A stretch of DNA of 64,000 nt from Cytobacillus dafuensis (GCF_007995155.1 NZ_CP042593.1:4320001-4384000); one strand, 5' to 3'; shown: positions 25,243-34,338, counted from the stretch's first letter. Numbers and translations are program-made. Notes: generated by a model from the sequence alone, not told the origin.

Positions 25243-27011
25243 TTAATTAATGTAGTCTTTTAGCTTTTCGTACCCAATCTTTTCTTCATGTTGCCAAGAA
25301 ATTATCGCGCATTTTTCTGCTAGTTTTTCATTCACTTCCTGAATCCATTCTTTTTCTGCTGCGGCTTTCCCTCTTAATAAAGGATCTTTTGTATCGGTAG
25401 CATACAAACTTTGATTAATAACCCACCATTGAGGATCAATATTTGCTCTTCTGAGATCATCTTGTAATCGTGATGCTTCTAACACAGGTGTTGCTTCAGC
25501 AAGTGTGACAATCACAACAGCTGTTTCTTTAGGATTTCGAATTCGAGGAAGTAACTTTAATACACTCTTAGGAACTTCTCCTGTTGATCTGGCAATTTCT
25601 TTACTATAAGACTGAGCAGCATCTAACAACAGTAAGGTATGTCCTGTCGGTGCTGTGTCAATAACGACAATTTCATTTTCAGATTTGGCTACTACTTCAG
25701 CAAATGCTCGGAAAATTGCTATTTCCTCTGTACAGGGAGAATTAAGATCTTCCTCTAAATAAGCAAGCCCCTCTTCGTCTAAGTCTTTACTTGCTTTAGC
25801 TAAAACATCAGCTTTATATTTTTCAACTTCTTCTTTTGGGCTAATGCTGCTGATCGTTAAGTTTTGATTTAGTCGATCACTTTGGAATTGGTAACTAAGG
25901 TGTGCAGCAGGGTCAGTTGTTGTTAAGTGCACCCGATGCCCTTTCTCAACTAAACCAACTGCGATCGCGGAAGCAACCGTTGTTTTCCCTACACCACCCT
26001 TCCCCATCGTAAAGATCAGTCTTGTATTATTAGATGAGATATCATTAATTACTCCATTCAATCTCGGAAGATATTCAAATTCATTTTCAAAAGGCAACTC
26101 CATTGAGGGGATGAAGTTTGGCTTGAATAAATATCTTAAATTTTTCACCCCTGTTAGGGAATAAGATACAAACGGCAAAGAATAAATTACATTCTGCTTT
26201 AAATTTTCTGGAATCTGCTTTAATGCATTCCTTTGTCGATGATATAAGGCAGATGATGCTTCATCCTCTTTAAGATGTGTCTGAAGAAGCCCATTGACGA
26301 TAAGTATTTGGTTTTTTATACCGATTTCTTTCAATTCCTTTGATGCACGGTCAGCTTCAATAAGGGACGAAACATCGGGCCTTGTTACTAGTAGTAAAGT
26401 GGTCATGCTAGGATCAGACAAAACTTCTACTGATTTTGAATAAAGATTTTTTTTATCAGCTAATCCTGATAAAGGACCTAAACATGAAGCACCATGTGTA
26501 CTCTCATCTAAAAAACCATTCCAAGCTGTTGGAAGCTGTAAAAGTCTTAATGTGTGGCCAGTTGGGGCCGTATCAAAATAATATGATCATACTGTTTAAC
26601 GATTTCAGCATTTGTAAGCAAATTTGTAAATTCATCAAATGCTGCAATCTCAACTGTACAAGCACCTGATAATTGTTCTTCTATTGTAGCCACAATCGAT
26701 TCAGGAAGTTTTCCACGATTTGGGCCGACAACTTTCTCACGATAAGCTCTTGCTGCAGCCTCCGGATCTAAATTACTTGCAAATAAATTTTCAACTTTCG
26801 GAACTGCTTGTGGTAAGTTTGTTAACACTAAACCAAATACGTCTTGCAAATTGGAGGCTGGATCTGTGCTAATCAGCAACACCTTTTTCCCACTATCAGC
26901 TAGTGCCACAGCTGTTGCACAAGCCGTTGAGGTTTTTCCTACTCCCCCTTTTCCAGTTAAAAATAGAAAGGGCGTATTAACTATATTCTTTGGATGGAAA
27001 GCTTGAAACAT
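25243..27011 (-). pseudogene. arsA: Arsenite-transporting ATPase ArsA, single-base frameshift
   Basis: ArsA powers ArsB-mediated arsenite export. Two homologous ATPase halves are present: FLTGKGGVGKTSTACATA near residue 17 and FTMGKGGVGKTTVASAIA in the second half, with DTAPTGHTL switch II motifs and paired metal-site Cys (GACTVEIAAF, CTEEIAIF). Near 26577 the T-run in ATTATTTTGATACG is one base short, so the first frame ends after 154 codons while the correct frame resumes at once (DTAPTGHTLRLLQL) and continues to a normal stop. It is a real frameshift or a homopolymer sequencing error; everything else is intact. ATG at 27011 behind AGAAGGGG; 16 bp after arsD. Confidence 0.88.
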
Positions 27012-27027
27012 GATTTCCCCTTCTTTC

Positions 27028-27393
27028 TTATTTCAGTGAGTTTATATCAATAGAAACCCGAACTTTTGGCTTTTCTGTTAGTTCATCTGGTGTTACATTA
27101 AACCATTCTGCAAATTCCTCATTTGAAGGATAGCTCCCCACCCTTACAACCTGATTGTCTACTAATATTATTGGTAAGGCATCAGGTCCTTTTTCATGTA
27201 AAACATTATTTACTTCAATATTTTCAGCAAATTTACCAGGATCATTTGTTAGTTGGTATCGTTTGATATCAAAGCCTTTTTTCTCTAATGAATAAATAGC
27301 TGATGCCACTCTACTTAATTCTGGATCTACACTGGGACCGCAAACACCTGTAGAACAACACATTGCAGGATCAAAAATTTCAACTTTTTTCAT
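27028..27393 (-). CDS. arsD: Arsenite metallochaperone ArsD
   Basis: Hands As(III) to ArsA and weakly represses the operon. 121 residues. The chaperone cysteines are C12, C13 and C18 in FDPAMCCSTGVCGPSVDPEL. The further C-terminal cysteine pairs of plasmid R773 ArsD are absent, as in many Firmicute versions. LPIILVDN and GSYPSNEEF are conserved. ATG behind ATAGGAGG. A perfect palindrome lies 24 bp upstream, so arsD-arsA-HesB form a second transcription unit or internal promoter of the cluster. Confidence 0.95.
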   Translation of the reverse strand: MKKVEIFDPAMCCSTGVCGPSVDPELSRVASAIYSLEKKGFDIKRYQLTNDPGKFAENIEVNNVLHEKGPDALPIILVDNQVVRVGSYPSNEEFAEWFNVTPDELTEKPKVRVSIDINSLK

Positions 27394-27416
27394 ATTAAAT
27401 CCTCCTATAATATCAA

Positions 27417-27432
27417 ATAAGCATATGCTTAT
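27417..27432. promoter_or_regulatory. ArsR-type operator before arsD
   Basis: Perfect 16-bp palindrome ATAAGCATATGCTTAT. A related half (ATAAGCGAATTAT) overlaps the arsR promoter at 29610-29636, which supports ArsR binding at both. Confidence 0.65.
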
Positions 27433-27448
27433 ATTTATGTTAAAAGAA

Positions 27449-27470
27449 AACCAAGAGATATCTCTTGGTT
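27449..27470 (-). terminator. Hairpin after arsC
   Basis: AACCAAGAGAT/ATCTCTTGGTT is a perfect inverted repeat 10 bp past the arsC stop. Downstream T-run is only moderate, so partial read-through into arsD is possible. Confidence 0.65.
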
Positions 27471-27480
27471 ATTTAATTGT

Positions 27481-27903
27481 TTATTTTCCTATTTCAGCAA
27501 AACGCTTGATTCTTTCTCCAACTTCATCACGGACACGTTGGAAAAAAGCCCATTTTTCCTCTTCTGTACCTTCTGCTTTTGCTGGGTCATCGAAGCCCCA
27601 GTGTTCACGTTTAACATGAGGAGGTGTCATTGGACATTTATCAGCAGCATCTCCGCATAATGTTACAACTAAGTCAGCATTATTTAAGATCTCAGGATCA
27701 ATAATATCTGATGTTTGATTAGAGATATCCACTCCTGCTTCTTTCATAGCTTTAACAGCATTTGGGTTTAATCCATGTGCTTCAATTCCTGCACTGTACA
27801 CGTTCCACTCATCGCCTAGATATTTCTTTGCCCAGCCTTCTGCCATTTGACTTCTACAAGAGTTCCCAGTACATAAAAAATATATTGTTTTTTTAGACAT
27901 CAT
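27481..27903 (-). CDS. arsC: Arsenate reductase, thioredoxin-coupled
   Basis: Reduces As(V) to As(III) with electrons from thioredoxin. 140 residues, with the low-molecular-weight phosphatase P-loop [16 protein letters not shown] near residue 8-23 and the redox cysteines in [17 protein letters not shown] (Cys82/Cys89 equivalents). ATG at 27903 is preferred because AAGGAG lies six bases upstream; the ATG five codons earlier overlaps that site. The gene starts 18 bp after arsB and belongs to the arsR-arsB-arsC unit. Confidence 0.96.
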   Translation of the reverse strand: MMSKKTIYFLCTGNSCRSQMAEGWAKKYLGDEWNVYSAGIEAHGLNPNAVKAMKEAGVDISNQTSDIIDPEILNNADLVVTLCGDAADKCPMTPPHVKREHWGFDDPAKAEGTEEEKWAFFQRVRDEVGERIKRFAEIGK

Positions 27904-27921
27904 ATATTTCTCCTTCATTAA

Positions 27922-29220
27922 TTAGTGAATGATTATCAACCATATATATAAACCAACTAATGTAATAAACAGTGTTGGAATGGTTAAAACAATTCCCGTT
28001 TTAAAATAGGTTCCCCATGAAATTTTAACTCCTTTTTGTGATAAGACATGCAGCCATAATAAAGTTGCTAGAGAACCTATTGGCGTGATCTTAGGACCTA
28101 AATCAGACCCAATAACATTTGCATAAATAAGTGCTTCTCTTATTACTCCACTTGTATTTGTATCTGTAATGGCCAATGCATCAATCATGACTGTTGGCAT
28201 ATTATTCATAATAGATGAAAGAATAGCTGCGATAAATCCCATTCCAACTGTAGCTGCGAATAACCCCTGGTCGGCTATTACTTGAATAAGTTCGGCTAAA
28301 ATGTTAGTCATCCCAACATTTCTTAAGCCATAAACAACAACATACATTCCAATTGAGAAAAATACGATTGCCCAAGGTGCACCTTTTATAACAGTACGGG
28401 TGTTAACAGCATGACTTCTTCTAGCCACGATAAGGAAAAAGATTGCGACGATACTAGCGATTATCGATACTGGAATACCAGTAAATTCACTAGAAAAATA
28501 GCCAATAAATAGGATCCCTATCACAATCCAAGATAATCGAAACATTTTTTTATCCCGAATAGCTTCCACTGGCTTTTTCAATTGAGAAAGATCATATTGT
28601 TTTGGAATGCTTTTACGGAAATATAAATATAAAACCAATATGCTAGCAGCTAACGAAAAGAAGTTTGGGATAATCATCCTTGAAGCAAACTCTGCAAATC
28701 CAATTCCAAAGAAGTCTGCCGACACTATGTTTACTAAGTTACTTACGACTAACGGAAGAGATGTAGTATCCGCAATAAATCCACTTACGATGATGAATGG
28801 AAAAACCATTTTTTCATTAAACTTTATATTTCGAACCATCGCTAATACGATTGGGGTCAAAATGAGTGCGGCACCATCATTCGCAAAAAAGGCTGCCACT
28901 AATGCTCCAAGGACCGCCACATAGATAAACATTCGTACTCCGTTTCCTTTTGCAGCTCTTGCCATATGAAGTGCTGACCACTCAAAAAAACCAATTTCAT
29001 CAAGTATTAAGGAAATAATGATAATGGCGATAAACGTTAATGTTGCGTTCCAAACAATGGATGTCACGTCTATTACATCTTTAAAATCGACAACCCCAAC
29101 GATTAATGCTAGGATAGCTCCCCCACAGGCAGACCAACCAATGGATAAACCTTTTGGTTGCCAGATGACTAAAATAAGTGTTATTAAGAAAATCAATGAT
29201 GCTAAAATTACGGATGTCAC
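27922..29220 (-). CDS. arsB: Arsenite efflux permease ArsB
   Basis: Twelve-helix membrane carrier of the ArsB/NhaD (ion transporter) superfamily that exports arsenite and antimonite, alone or with ArsA. 432 residues, almost wholly hydrophobic. [15 protein letters not shown] near residue 115 and [19 protein letters not shown] near 375 are family signatures. GTG start behind TAGGAGG. It starts 15 bp after arsR; ACR3 is not present. Confidence 0.95.
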   Translation of the reverse strand: MTSVILASLIFLITLILVIWQPKGLSIGWSACGGAILALIVGVVDFKDVIDVTSIVWNATLTFIAIIIISLILDEIGFFEWSALHMARAAKGNGVRMFIYVAVLGALVAAFFANDGAALILTPIVLAMVRNIKFNEKMVFPFIIVSGFIADTTSLPLVVSNLVNIVSADFFGIGFAEFASRMIIPNFFSLAASILVLYLYFRKSIPKQYDLSQLKKPVEAIRDKKMFRLSWIVIGILFIGYFSSEFTGIPVSIIASIVAIFFLIVARRSHAVNTRTVIKGAPWAIVFFSIGMYVVVYGLRNVGMTNILAELIQVIADQGLFAATVGMGFIAAILSSIMNNMPTVMIDALAITDTNTSGVIREALIYANVIGSDLGPKITPIGSLATLLWLHVLSQKGVKISWGTYFKTGIVLTIPTLFITLVGLYIWLIIIH

Positions 29221-29235
29221 TGCATAAACCTCCTA

Positions 29236-29580
29236 TTACTCACACGAGATTCTTAATCCCTGTTCTTCAAGTTCTTGTAACTTATAATCTTGACTTGGAA
29301 GATACTGAAGTATATTTTCAACCAATAGATAATACTCGCTATCTTTATTCAATGAATAAATAATCCATTGTCCTCTTCTTGTTTCTTTCACGATTCCTAA
29401 GTCTTTTAATTTTCGTAAATGTTGACTAATTGCAGGCTGGCTAATTTTAAATATTTCAACAAATTCACAAACACAACAATCATGAGAATCTAAAATTTTT
29501 ACCATGGTTAGGCGTGTTTTATCGCCCAACAATTTTATTACTGTTGCGGCTTTTTCTATTTCAACAGTTGATACTTGCAT
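29236..29580 (-). CDS. arsR: Arsenical resistance repressor ArsR
   Basis: ArsR/SmtB winged-helix repressor released by As(III). 114 residues; DNA-recognition helix region QPAISQHLRKLKDLGIV and the inducer site in helix alpha3, DSHDCCVCEFVEI (three Cys, the ELCVCDL-like site). ATG at 29580 follows TAGGAGG seven bases upstream; an ATG seven codons earlier lacks a site. First gene of the operon, so autoregulated. Confidence 0.95.
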   Translation of the reverse strand: MQVSTVEIEKAATVIKLLGDKTRLTMVKILDSHDCCVCEFVEIFKISQPAISQHLRKLKDLGIVKETRRGQWIIYSLNKDSEYYLLVENILQYLPSQDYKLQELEEQGLRISCE

Positions 29581-29609
29581 AAATGCACCTCCTATATTCA
29601 TCTGAGTAT

Positions 29610-29644
29610 AAACATATAATAATTCGCTTATATATCGATTGCAA
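29610..29644 (-). promoter_or_regulatory. ars promoter with ArsR half-site
   Basis: TTGCAA (29639-29644), 17-bp spacer, TATTAT (29616-29621). The spacer contains ATAAGCGAAT, related to the palindrome before arsD, so the repressor would cover the promoter. Confidence 0.65.
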
Positions 29645-29909
29645 ACATTTTGTGTAAATTTTTTGTTAACAAAAAAACGATAATAAACTAATAGTTCATT
29701 ACCGCATTTCTAAAAAATATGCTATTACTGTTGCTTTAGAAAATGTTTAATCAAATTGATACTAATAACCTGATAAATGGTCAAAAAGAAGAAGCCTGTT
29801 TTGAATAAAAGATTGATCATTTCTGTGATCCGTATTCAATTAAAGCGCCCTTTTGCGGAATAACCACCAATCCTTGTTTGTCATTCGTATGATGTATTGA
29901 GCTCTCGTT

Positions 29910-29943
29910 CTTCGTTAGCTTAACGAAGAGGCCTTGATTTTTT
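29910..29943 (+). terminator. Terminator-like hairpin
   Basis: CTTCGTTA/TAACGAAG stem with a later TTTTTT, in the otherwise empty 29645-29980 region. It could serve an unseen plus-strand transcript. Confidence 0.35.
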
Positions 29944-29979
29944 CTTGTTTGAGATTATTATTTGCTTTTCATTTATAGA

Positions 29980-30130
29980 CAAAATCCAGTCTGCAACAAA
30001 TCGCTGCTGCTTTTTTCAACCCGTCTTGTCCTCTTTTCATACCAGTCTATGAACGGGGCGGGAAGGCTGCCATAAAGAAAGAACGAAAGCCACGTTTTCC
30101 GCGCAGCTTCCGTCCCGATCTTCCGGACAA
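29980..30130 (-). other. GC-rich tail of the DinB island, possible gene fragment
   Basis: Immediately after the DinB stop codon, the minus strand stays open in another frame through KTWLSFFLYGSLPAPFIDWY and ends TGFCL. Base composition matches the DinB gene, so it was probably acquired together with it as the edge of a neighbouring gene. No family recognised. Confidence 0.3.
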
Positions 30131-30640
30131 CTAACTCAAATACCGATTTCGGATGACCCCCATGTGATGAATCTCGTGTCCTGCGATGCCGTACGCGAGG
30201 GCGCGCGCCGTAATGCTTGCGTTGTTGGCTGTGCCTTTGCGGGACCACGCCTCCGCCGGTAACCCGCGCAGCAGTGTGATCGTCGATTGCCGTACGGCCC
30301 GGTAGTCTTCGGCCAATTGCGCGGTTGTCCAGCTTCCGAAAGGAGGCATAAACAATTCCTGGTCGAAACCGGACAGAGGCGTCTGGTCCCCTCTTGCGAA
30401 CCGGAGCAGGCGGTAGGTCATGACGCGTTCTCCGTCTGCGATGTGGCCCACGACTTCTTTCAGCGTCCATTTTCCTTCCGCATACCGGTACGCGCCATGG
30501 CTTTCGGTCAACGATGCCAGCAGCTCGGTCATTTGCTTTTCCTGGGCGAGCAGAATGTCGATGATGTTGCCTTCCGGCACCAACCGGATATACTCTCCGA
30601 AGCCCCCGGCATATTCTTCTTCTGACGGTCTTTGATTCAT
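30131..30640 (-). CDS. DinB family protein (DUF664/DinB-like metal-dependent enzyme)
   Basis: 169-residue four-helix DinB/YfiT-fold protein. Metal-binding His occur in KEVVGHIADGERVMTYR (near 66) and GHEIHHMGVIRNRYL (near 158-162). Many such proteins are thiol-S-transferases or hydrolases dependent on a divalent metal; the substrate here is unknown. ATG at 30640 behind GAGAGGTGATT. The coding sequence is visibly GC-rich (close to 60 percent by eye) against flanks near 33 percent, a sign of recent acquisition from a high-GC Bacillales such as Paenibacillus. It stands alone. Confidence 0.85.
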   Translation of the reverse strand: MNQRPSEEEYAGGFGEYIRLVPEGNIIDILLAQEKQMTELLASLTESHGAYRYAEGKWTLKEVVGHIADGERVMTYRLLRFARGDQTPLSGFDQELFMPPFGSWTTAQLAEDYRAVRQSTITLLRGLPAEAWSRKGTANNASITARALAYGIAGHEIHHMGVIRNRYLS

Positions 30641-30903
30641 GCGTAATCACCTCTCTATGGAGTTATAGAAAATTAAAATGCTCTTTCCAATGCTCTACCG
30701 CAATTTTTTTGCAAATTTCGTAATTTCGGCATGTATAATGAATTCGCGAAAGGATAAAACTTTCCTTCTAATAATTGAGAGTAAGCAACCACTTAGTTGG
30801 TCGGTGGCCACGCTAAACTGCCCTTTAACTTAATAATAATCATCTCAAATTTCCATAATCTCCACAATAAGTTATTCAATATAATGGCCCTTAAAATAAA
30901 TAA

Positions 30904-30985
30904 AGAGCGTAATTCTTGCTGCAGAATTGCGCCCGATTGTTGAAGATTATAATAAAGTCTTATTGAACAAAAGCCCCCTTTAGTT
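30904..30985. repeat. Short hairpin-GCGCCCGATT repeat, copy 2
   Basis: GAGCGTAATTCT/AGAATTGCGC hairpin followed by GCGCCCGATTGTTGAAGAT and AAGCCCCCTTTA, the same order of blocks as at 21636. It is the only recognisable item in the 30641-31060 gap apart from the promoters of the flanking genes. Confidence 0.65.
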
Positions 30986-31060
30986 CAACAAGATCTTAAG
31001 TAATGGATAACTAATTTAGTTTGGGGCAAAATAAACCTAATTTTTTACAAGGGGTGTATC

Positions 31061-31556
31061 ATGATTAAAAAGTTAGTTCTTGGAGCTTGTAGTTTTATAT
31101 TGTTATTTTTTATCTCAACGGTGCTAAAAGTAGAAGCTATAACATTTGAGAAGTTGCCAATAGTTCAAAAATCTAACCAGTGGTCTGTTCAAATTGGAGA
31201 AGCTGAAAAGGGAAAGGATTTAGCCAAGCCAGTTAAAGGTCAATTTCACACATACTCAGTAAAGATTGATAAGATTGGAACAAATGTAGATTCTTTATAT
31301 ATTAACTTATATAGAAATGAACCTAAGTTCCATAAGGAAATACGCTCTACACAGTTGCCCTCCAGAAATGGAATGCAACGAAAAATTATATGAACGGGCT
31401 GTTGGTTTAGCAAAAAATATGAATATGGGCAGTTCTTATAAACATCGCAACTTTCTTGTAGCTGAAAAAGCCACAGAAATAGAGGTTGAAATTATCTGGA
31501 CTGAAAATAATGAAGGTAGACCTTTAAAAGAAACATTTACCTTTACCAATAATTAA
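31061..31556 (+). pseudogene. Secreted protein of unknown function, frameshifted
   Basis: The first frame has a signal peptide (MIKKLVLGACSFILLFFIST, KVEA) and a beta-rich domain (QWSVQIGEAEKGK, FHTYSVKIDKIGTNVDSLYINLYRNEP). From about 31330 the sensible frame moves by one (CPPEMECNEKLYERAVGLAK, then TEIEVEIIWTENNEG) and runs to 31556. The two parts together would make a normal protein of about 165 residues, so a single frameshift around 31320-31360 is inferred. AAGGGGTG precedes the ATG. Family not recognised. The terminator at 31568 is intact. Confidence 0.6.
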
Positions 31557-31567
31557 TTCAATTTATA

Positions 31568-31605
31568 AAACAGACGATTTAAGATATCGGCTGTTTTTAT
31601 TTTTG
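31568..31605 (+). terminator. Terminator after the frameshifted secreted-protein gene
   Basis: AAACAG-CGAT / ATCG-CTGTTTTT stem with T-rich tail. Confidence 0.65.
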
Positions 31606-31894
31606 TTTAAACCCGTACTTGTTAAACAAACCTGCCCCGTTAGCACAAGATGCGACTGCTTTTCTTGAACAATCACATCCGTCACTTAAATAAGCAAAAC
31701 AGCTAAACATAACAGTACAACCTTGTTTTACTCTTGAACCCAGTTAATTACATAACGACTTTGTTTGGTGACCTTACGACTTTTAAAAAACTTACAAACA
31801 AAATAATGAATTAATATCAATTGATTGAGAAATATAAAGGTATGTGCTTTTAAGAAAGGTGGCACTAATTATGAATTTCATTAGGAGGATTACA

Positions 31895-32407
31895 ATGGGA
31901 ATTTTAAGTGGAAATCCAACAGATGAACCCATGCACTATGGGGAAGTATTTAGCACATGGTCGTTTTTATTAATGGCTAAAGGGGCAATTGCAGGTTATC
32001 AAACTCACCTAAACCATGCAGGTGATGAAGATTTGAAAAAGTTACTTGAGGAAGCTATTCAGGGTGGACAACAAGAAATCAAACAGATTGAAACTTTATT
32101 AAAAGCAAATGGTATTGGATTACCTCCAACACCTCCTGATCGACCTAAAGCTTGCTTAGATGACATTCCAGCTGGAGCACGTTTTGCAGACCCTGAAATA
32201 GCTGCAATGCTTTCGGCGGGCATTGCAGCAGGATTAGTAGCATGTAGTACAATTATGGGGCAATGCATTCGAGAAGACATTGCTATGATGTTCGGTCAGT
32301 TTCATGTTCAAAAGGCAGCACTTGGAGCTAAAGTTCTACGATTAAATAAAGAAAAAGGATGGTTAATTCCACCACCCTTGCACCATTATAAAGCTGAAGG
32401 TTGTTAG
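31895..32407 (+). CDS. DUF3231 family protein
   Basis: 170-residue ferritin-like helical protein of the DUF3231 family, widespread in spore formers and often single or half length (most are about 170 or 330 residues). Helix-rich with conserved LSGNPTDEPMHYGEVF, PTPPDRP and a mid-protein AGIAAGLVAC. Role is unknown; some members are spore associated. The start ATG at 31895 is fixed by TTAGGAGG seven bases upstream; the frame is open further up but has no better site. Followed by a terminator. The 31606-31894 gap holds only a fragment like the GCGACTGCTTTT repeat also seen at 32490. Confidence 0.85.
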   Translation: MGILSGNPTDEPMHYGEVFSTWSFLLMAKGAIAGYQTHLNHAGDEDLKKLLEEAIQGGQQEIKQIETLLKANGIGLPPTPPDRPKACLDDIPAGARFADPEIAAMLSAGIAAGLVACSTIMGQCIREDIAMMFGQFHVQKAALGAKVLRLNKEKGWLIPPPLHHYKAEGC

Positions 32408-32429
32408 TTAATGTAAAACTAGTATAAAG

Positions 32430-32460
32430 AGGGAGCAAGGTTTTTGTCTGCTCCCTGTTC
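32430..32460 (+). terminator. DUF3231 gene terminator
   Basis: GGGAGCA / TGCTCCC hairpin followed by TGTTCGTTCTT, 23 bp past the stop. Confidence 0.7.
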
Positions 32461-32489
32461 GTTCTTAAAGTATTCTGCCCGTTAGTAAA

Positions 32490-32521
32490 AAAGCGACTGC
32501 TCTATATTTCGCAATCGCGCC
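32490..32521. repeat. Short hairpin-GCGCCCGAT repeat, partial copy
   Basis: GCGACTGC/GCAATCGC hairpin followed by GCGCCCGATCG; shares the hairpin plus GCGCCCGAT layout with 21636 and 30904 but lacks the CCCCC block. Confidence 0.45.
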
Positions 32522-32535
32522 CGATCGTATTATAA

Positions 32536-32571
32536 GGTCAGCCAGAAAATATTTCTGGTTGACCATTTTTT
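32536..32571 (+). terminator. Strong hairpin terminator at the left edge of the IS110 element
   Basis: GGTCA-CCAGAAA / TTTCTGG-TGACC followed by ATTTTTTAT. The IS element appears to begin in or just after its T-run. Confidence 0.75.
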
Positions 32572-32581
32572 ATATCGATAT

Positions 32582-32775
32582 ATGATAACGGTAGCCAGGG
32601 TAGAACGTTCGCGCCCGTGGGGCTAAGACCCCGTCCGCAAAACAGTTCGCCCCCTACTTGTAGAAACATGTTTGAGGCTGGTTGGGACAATGATCTCGTA
32701 TAACAAGCGAAGCTATGACACTATGAGGAGGATTTAGGGGTTACCGGCTATTATATTTTTGAAGGAGGAATTTTA
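32582..32775 (+). ncRNA. Candidate bridge RNA region of the IS110 element
   Basis: IS110 elements of the IS621 type encode a bridge RNA in the non-coding end upstream of the recombinase. This region holds several short stems (for example GTGGGGC-AAGAC-CCCGTC near 32618-32634, and GGTAGCC at 32591 against GGTTACCGGCT at 32736) and large loops. Assignment rests on family knowledge and position; loops were not matched to the insertion site. Confidence 0.35.
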
Positions 32776-34011
32776 ATGAATCCAGTCGTTGGTCTGGATG
32801 TGGCAAAAGGTGAAAGTCAGATTCAAGCATACTTGGAAAGAAAGAAGCCCTACAGGAAAAGTTTCAAAGTAAAACATGATCTTGATGGGTTAGCTAGTTT
32901 ATTAGATTTTATTAAAGAAATAGAAGATATTTCAGGAGAACGTCCCCCTCTTGTAATGGAATCAACGGGTCATTATCACACACCGGTTGTTCAATATTTT
33001 GAGGAAAAAGGCTATTTAATCATTATCGTAAATCCACTAATCTCTTATAAAGCAAAAAGTTCTAGTTTGCGAAAGGTAAAAACAGATATCATTGATGCCA
33101 ATCACCTCTGCGAGCTGTATTATAAAGAGGATTTAGAACCTTATAAAAAGCGCGGTATCCAACTTATGAACTTACGTCATCTTACGAGACAGCACGATAA
33201 TATTACAGGCATGTTTGTACAAACCAAACTACAATTTCAGGCAGTATTGGATCAAGTTTTTCCTGAATATAGTAAGGTTTTTGGAGACTTATATTCGGAT
33301 GTTTCTTTAAAAACATTACAAGCATTTCCTACTTCAGAAGATGTCTTGAAAGGTGATACTGAAAGATTAACAACTAAAATAAAAGAATTCTGTAATACTC
33401 GTTCACTACAATGGGCAAACAAACAGGCTGAAAAGCTAATGACTGCCGCAGCTCAAAACCCTTTTCAGAAGGCTTTATACTCTAGTCTTGCCCTTAGCTT
33501 AGATATGTATATTAATATGCTCTTTGAATACAAAAAACATCTATCCATGCTTGAAAATGAGATAGATGCTTTAGCAAAAAGTATTGAAGAATCTAAGATT
33601 ATCCGATCAATTCCCGGTATCGGTGAAAAAATCGCAGCCACGATTATTTCTGAAATTGGGGAAATTGAAAGGTTTAATCACCCTAAGAAACTAGTCGCAT
33701 TTGCTGGTCTTGATCCAAGTGTCTTTGAATCTGGCACATTCAAAGGTACTTACAATCGAATTACCAAAAGAGGCTCTAGCAGACTACGTCAAGCTTTGTA
33801 TATGGCTGTTAAATGTGCTATTCGTGACTGTCGCAAACAGAAAACAACGGATGAGATCCTTCCTCGTAATAAGAAATTACGAGCGTTTTATGATAAAAAA
33901 CGGGAAGAAGGAAAACCTTTTAGAGTAGCTGTGATAGCTTGTTCAAACAAACTCTTACATTGGATTTATGCACTTTTAAAAAACAAAACATCTTTCCTAG
34001 ATTTAGCTTGA
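32776..34011 (+). CDS. IS110 family transposase (RuvC-like DEDD recombinase)
   Basis: 411 residues. The N-terminal DEDD_Tnp_IS110 domain has its acidic residues in VVGLDVAKGES (D8), PLVMESTGHYH, and KTDIIDANHLCEL. The middle is helical. The C-terminal transposase_20 domain has SIPGIGEKIAATIISEIG near 276, FAGLDPSVFESG, and the catalytic serine region in KRGSSRLRQALYMA. Full length with no frameshift, so the element may be active. ATG behind GAAGGAGG. Cuts and joins DNA by a serine/DEDD mechanism that, in studied members, is programmed by the bridge RNA. Confidence 0.95.
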   Translation: MNPVVGLDVAKGESQIQAYLERKKPYRKSFKVKHDLDGLASLLDFIKEIEDISGERPPLVMESTGHYHTPVVQYFEEKGYLIIIVNPLISYKAKSSSLRKVKTDIIDANHLCELYYKEDLEPYKKRGIQLMNLRHLTRQHDNITGMFVQTKLQFQAVLDQVFPEYSKVFGDLYSDVSLKTLQAFPTSEDVLKGDTERLTTKIKEFCNTRSLQWANKQAEKLMTAAAQNPFQKALYSSLALSLDMYINMLFEYKKHLSMLENEIDALAKSIEESKIIRSIPGIGEKIAATIISEIGEIERFNHPKKLVAFAGLDPSVFESGTFKGTYNRITKRGSSRLRQALYMAVKCAIRDCRKQKTTDEILPRNKKLRAFYDKKREEGKPFRVAVIACSNKLLHWIYALLKNKTSFLDLA

Positions 34012-34254
34012 TTTAACAATTTAACCAAGTAGTCCAGAACCTTCCAAATATAGTGTTTGGACGGTTATTTGGTATGCACAAATTTAGTATAACATGATAT
34101 TTTTTATATTTTTATTGAAAAATGTTGACAACTATTGGCTGGTTTTGTGGAATATCATAAGAACATGTCTTATTAAACACAAACGCCCTCGCTAGTTTAA
34201 GTTCATTTTTTCACAAACTTTCTTGTTCTCCATTTACGTTTAAAATTCCCAGAT

Positions 34255-34299
34255 AAAAAATCTCAAACCTATTCCTATTTCTAAAGATAAACTTGAGAC
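34255..34299 (-). terminator. Terminator of the methyltransferase gene
   Basis: On the minus strand TCTCAA ... TTGAGA stem followed by six T. Confidence 0.6.
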
Positions 34300-34338
34300 T
34301 TCTTAATTTGGTAAAAATAGAGTAATTCCTAATAATTC

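Larger units (their letters stand above)
32565..34109 (+). mobile_element. IS110 family insertion sequence (boundaries inferred)
   Basis: Contains one DEDD transposase, about 200 bp of structured non-coding DNA before it and about 100 bp after it. An 11-bp direct repeat ATTTTTTATAT occurs at 32565-32575 and 34099-34109 and may mark the ends (1545 bp, a normal IS110 size), although the repeat is AT-rich and could be chance. No terminal inverted repeats were seen, as expected for IS110. Confidence 0.7.

Noticed and set aside
29973..30650. 225-codon ORF overlapping dinB on the same strand
   Set aside because: Its arginine-rich translation in the dinB region is the out-of-frame reading of GC-rich DNA; DinB motifs are in the other frame. 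Only the 3' part beyond dinB may be a fragment.
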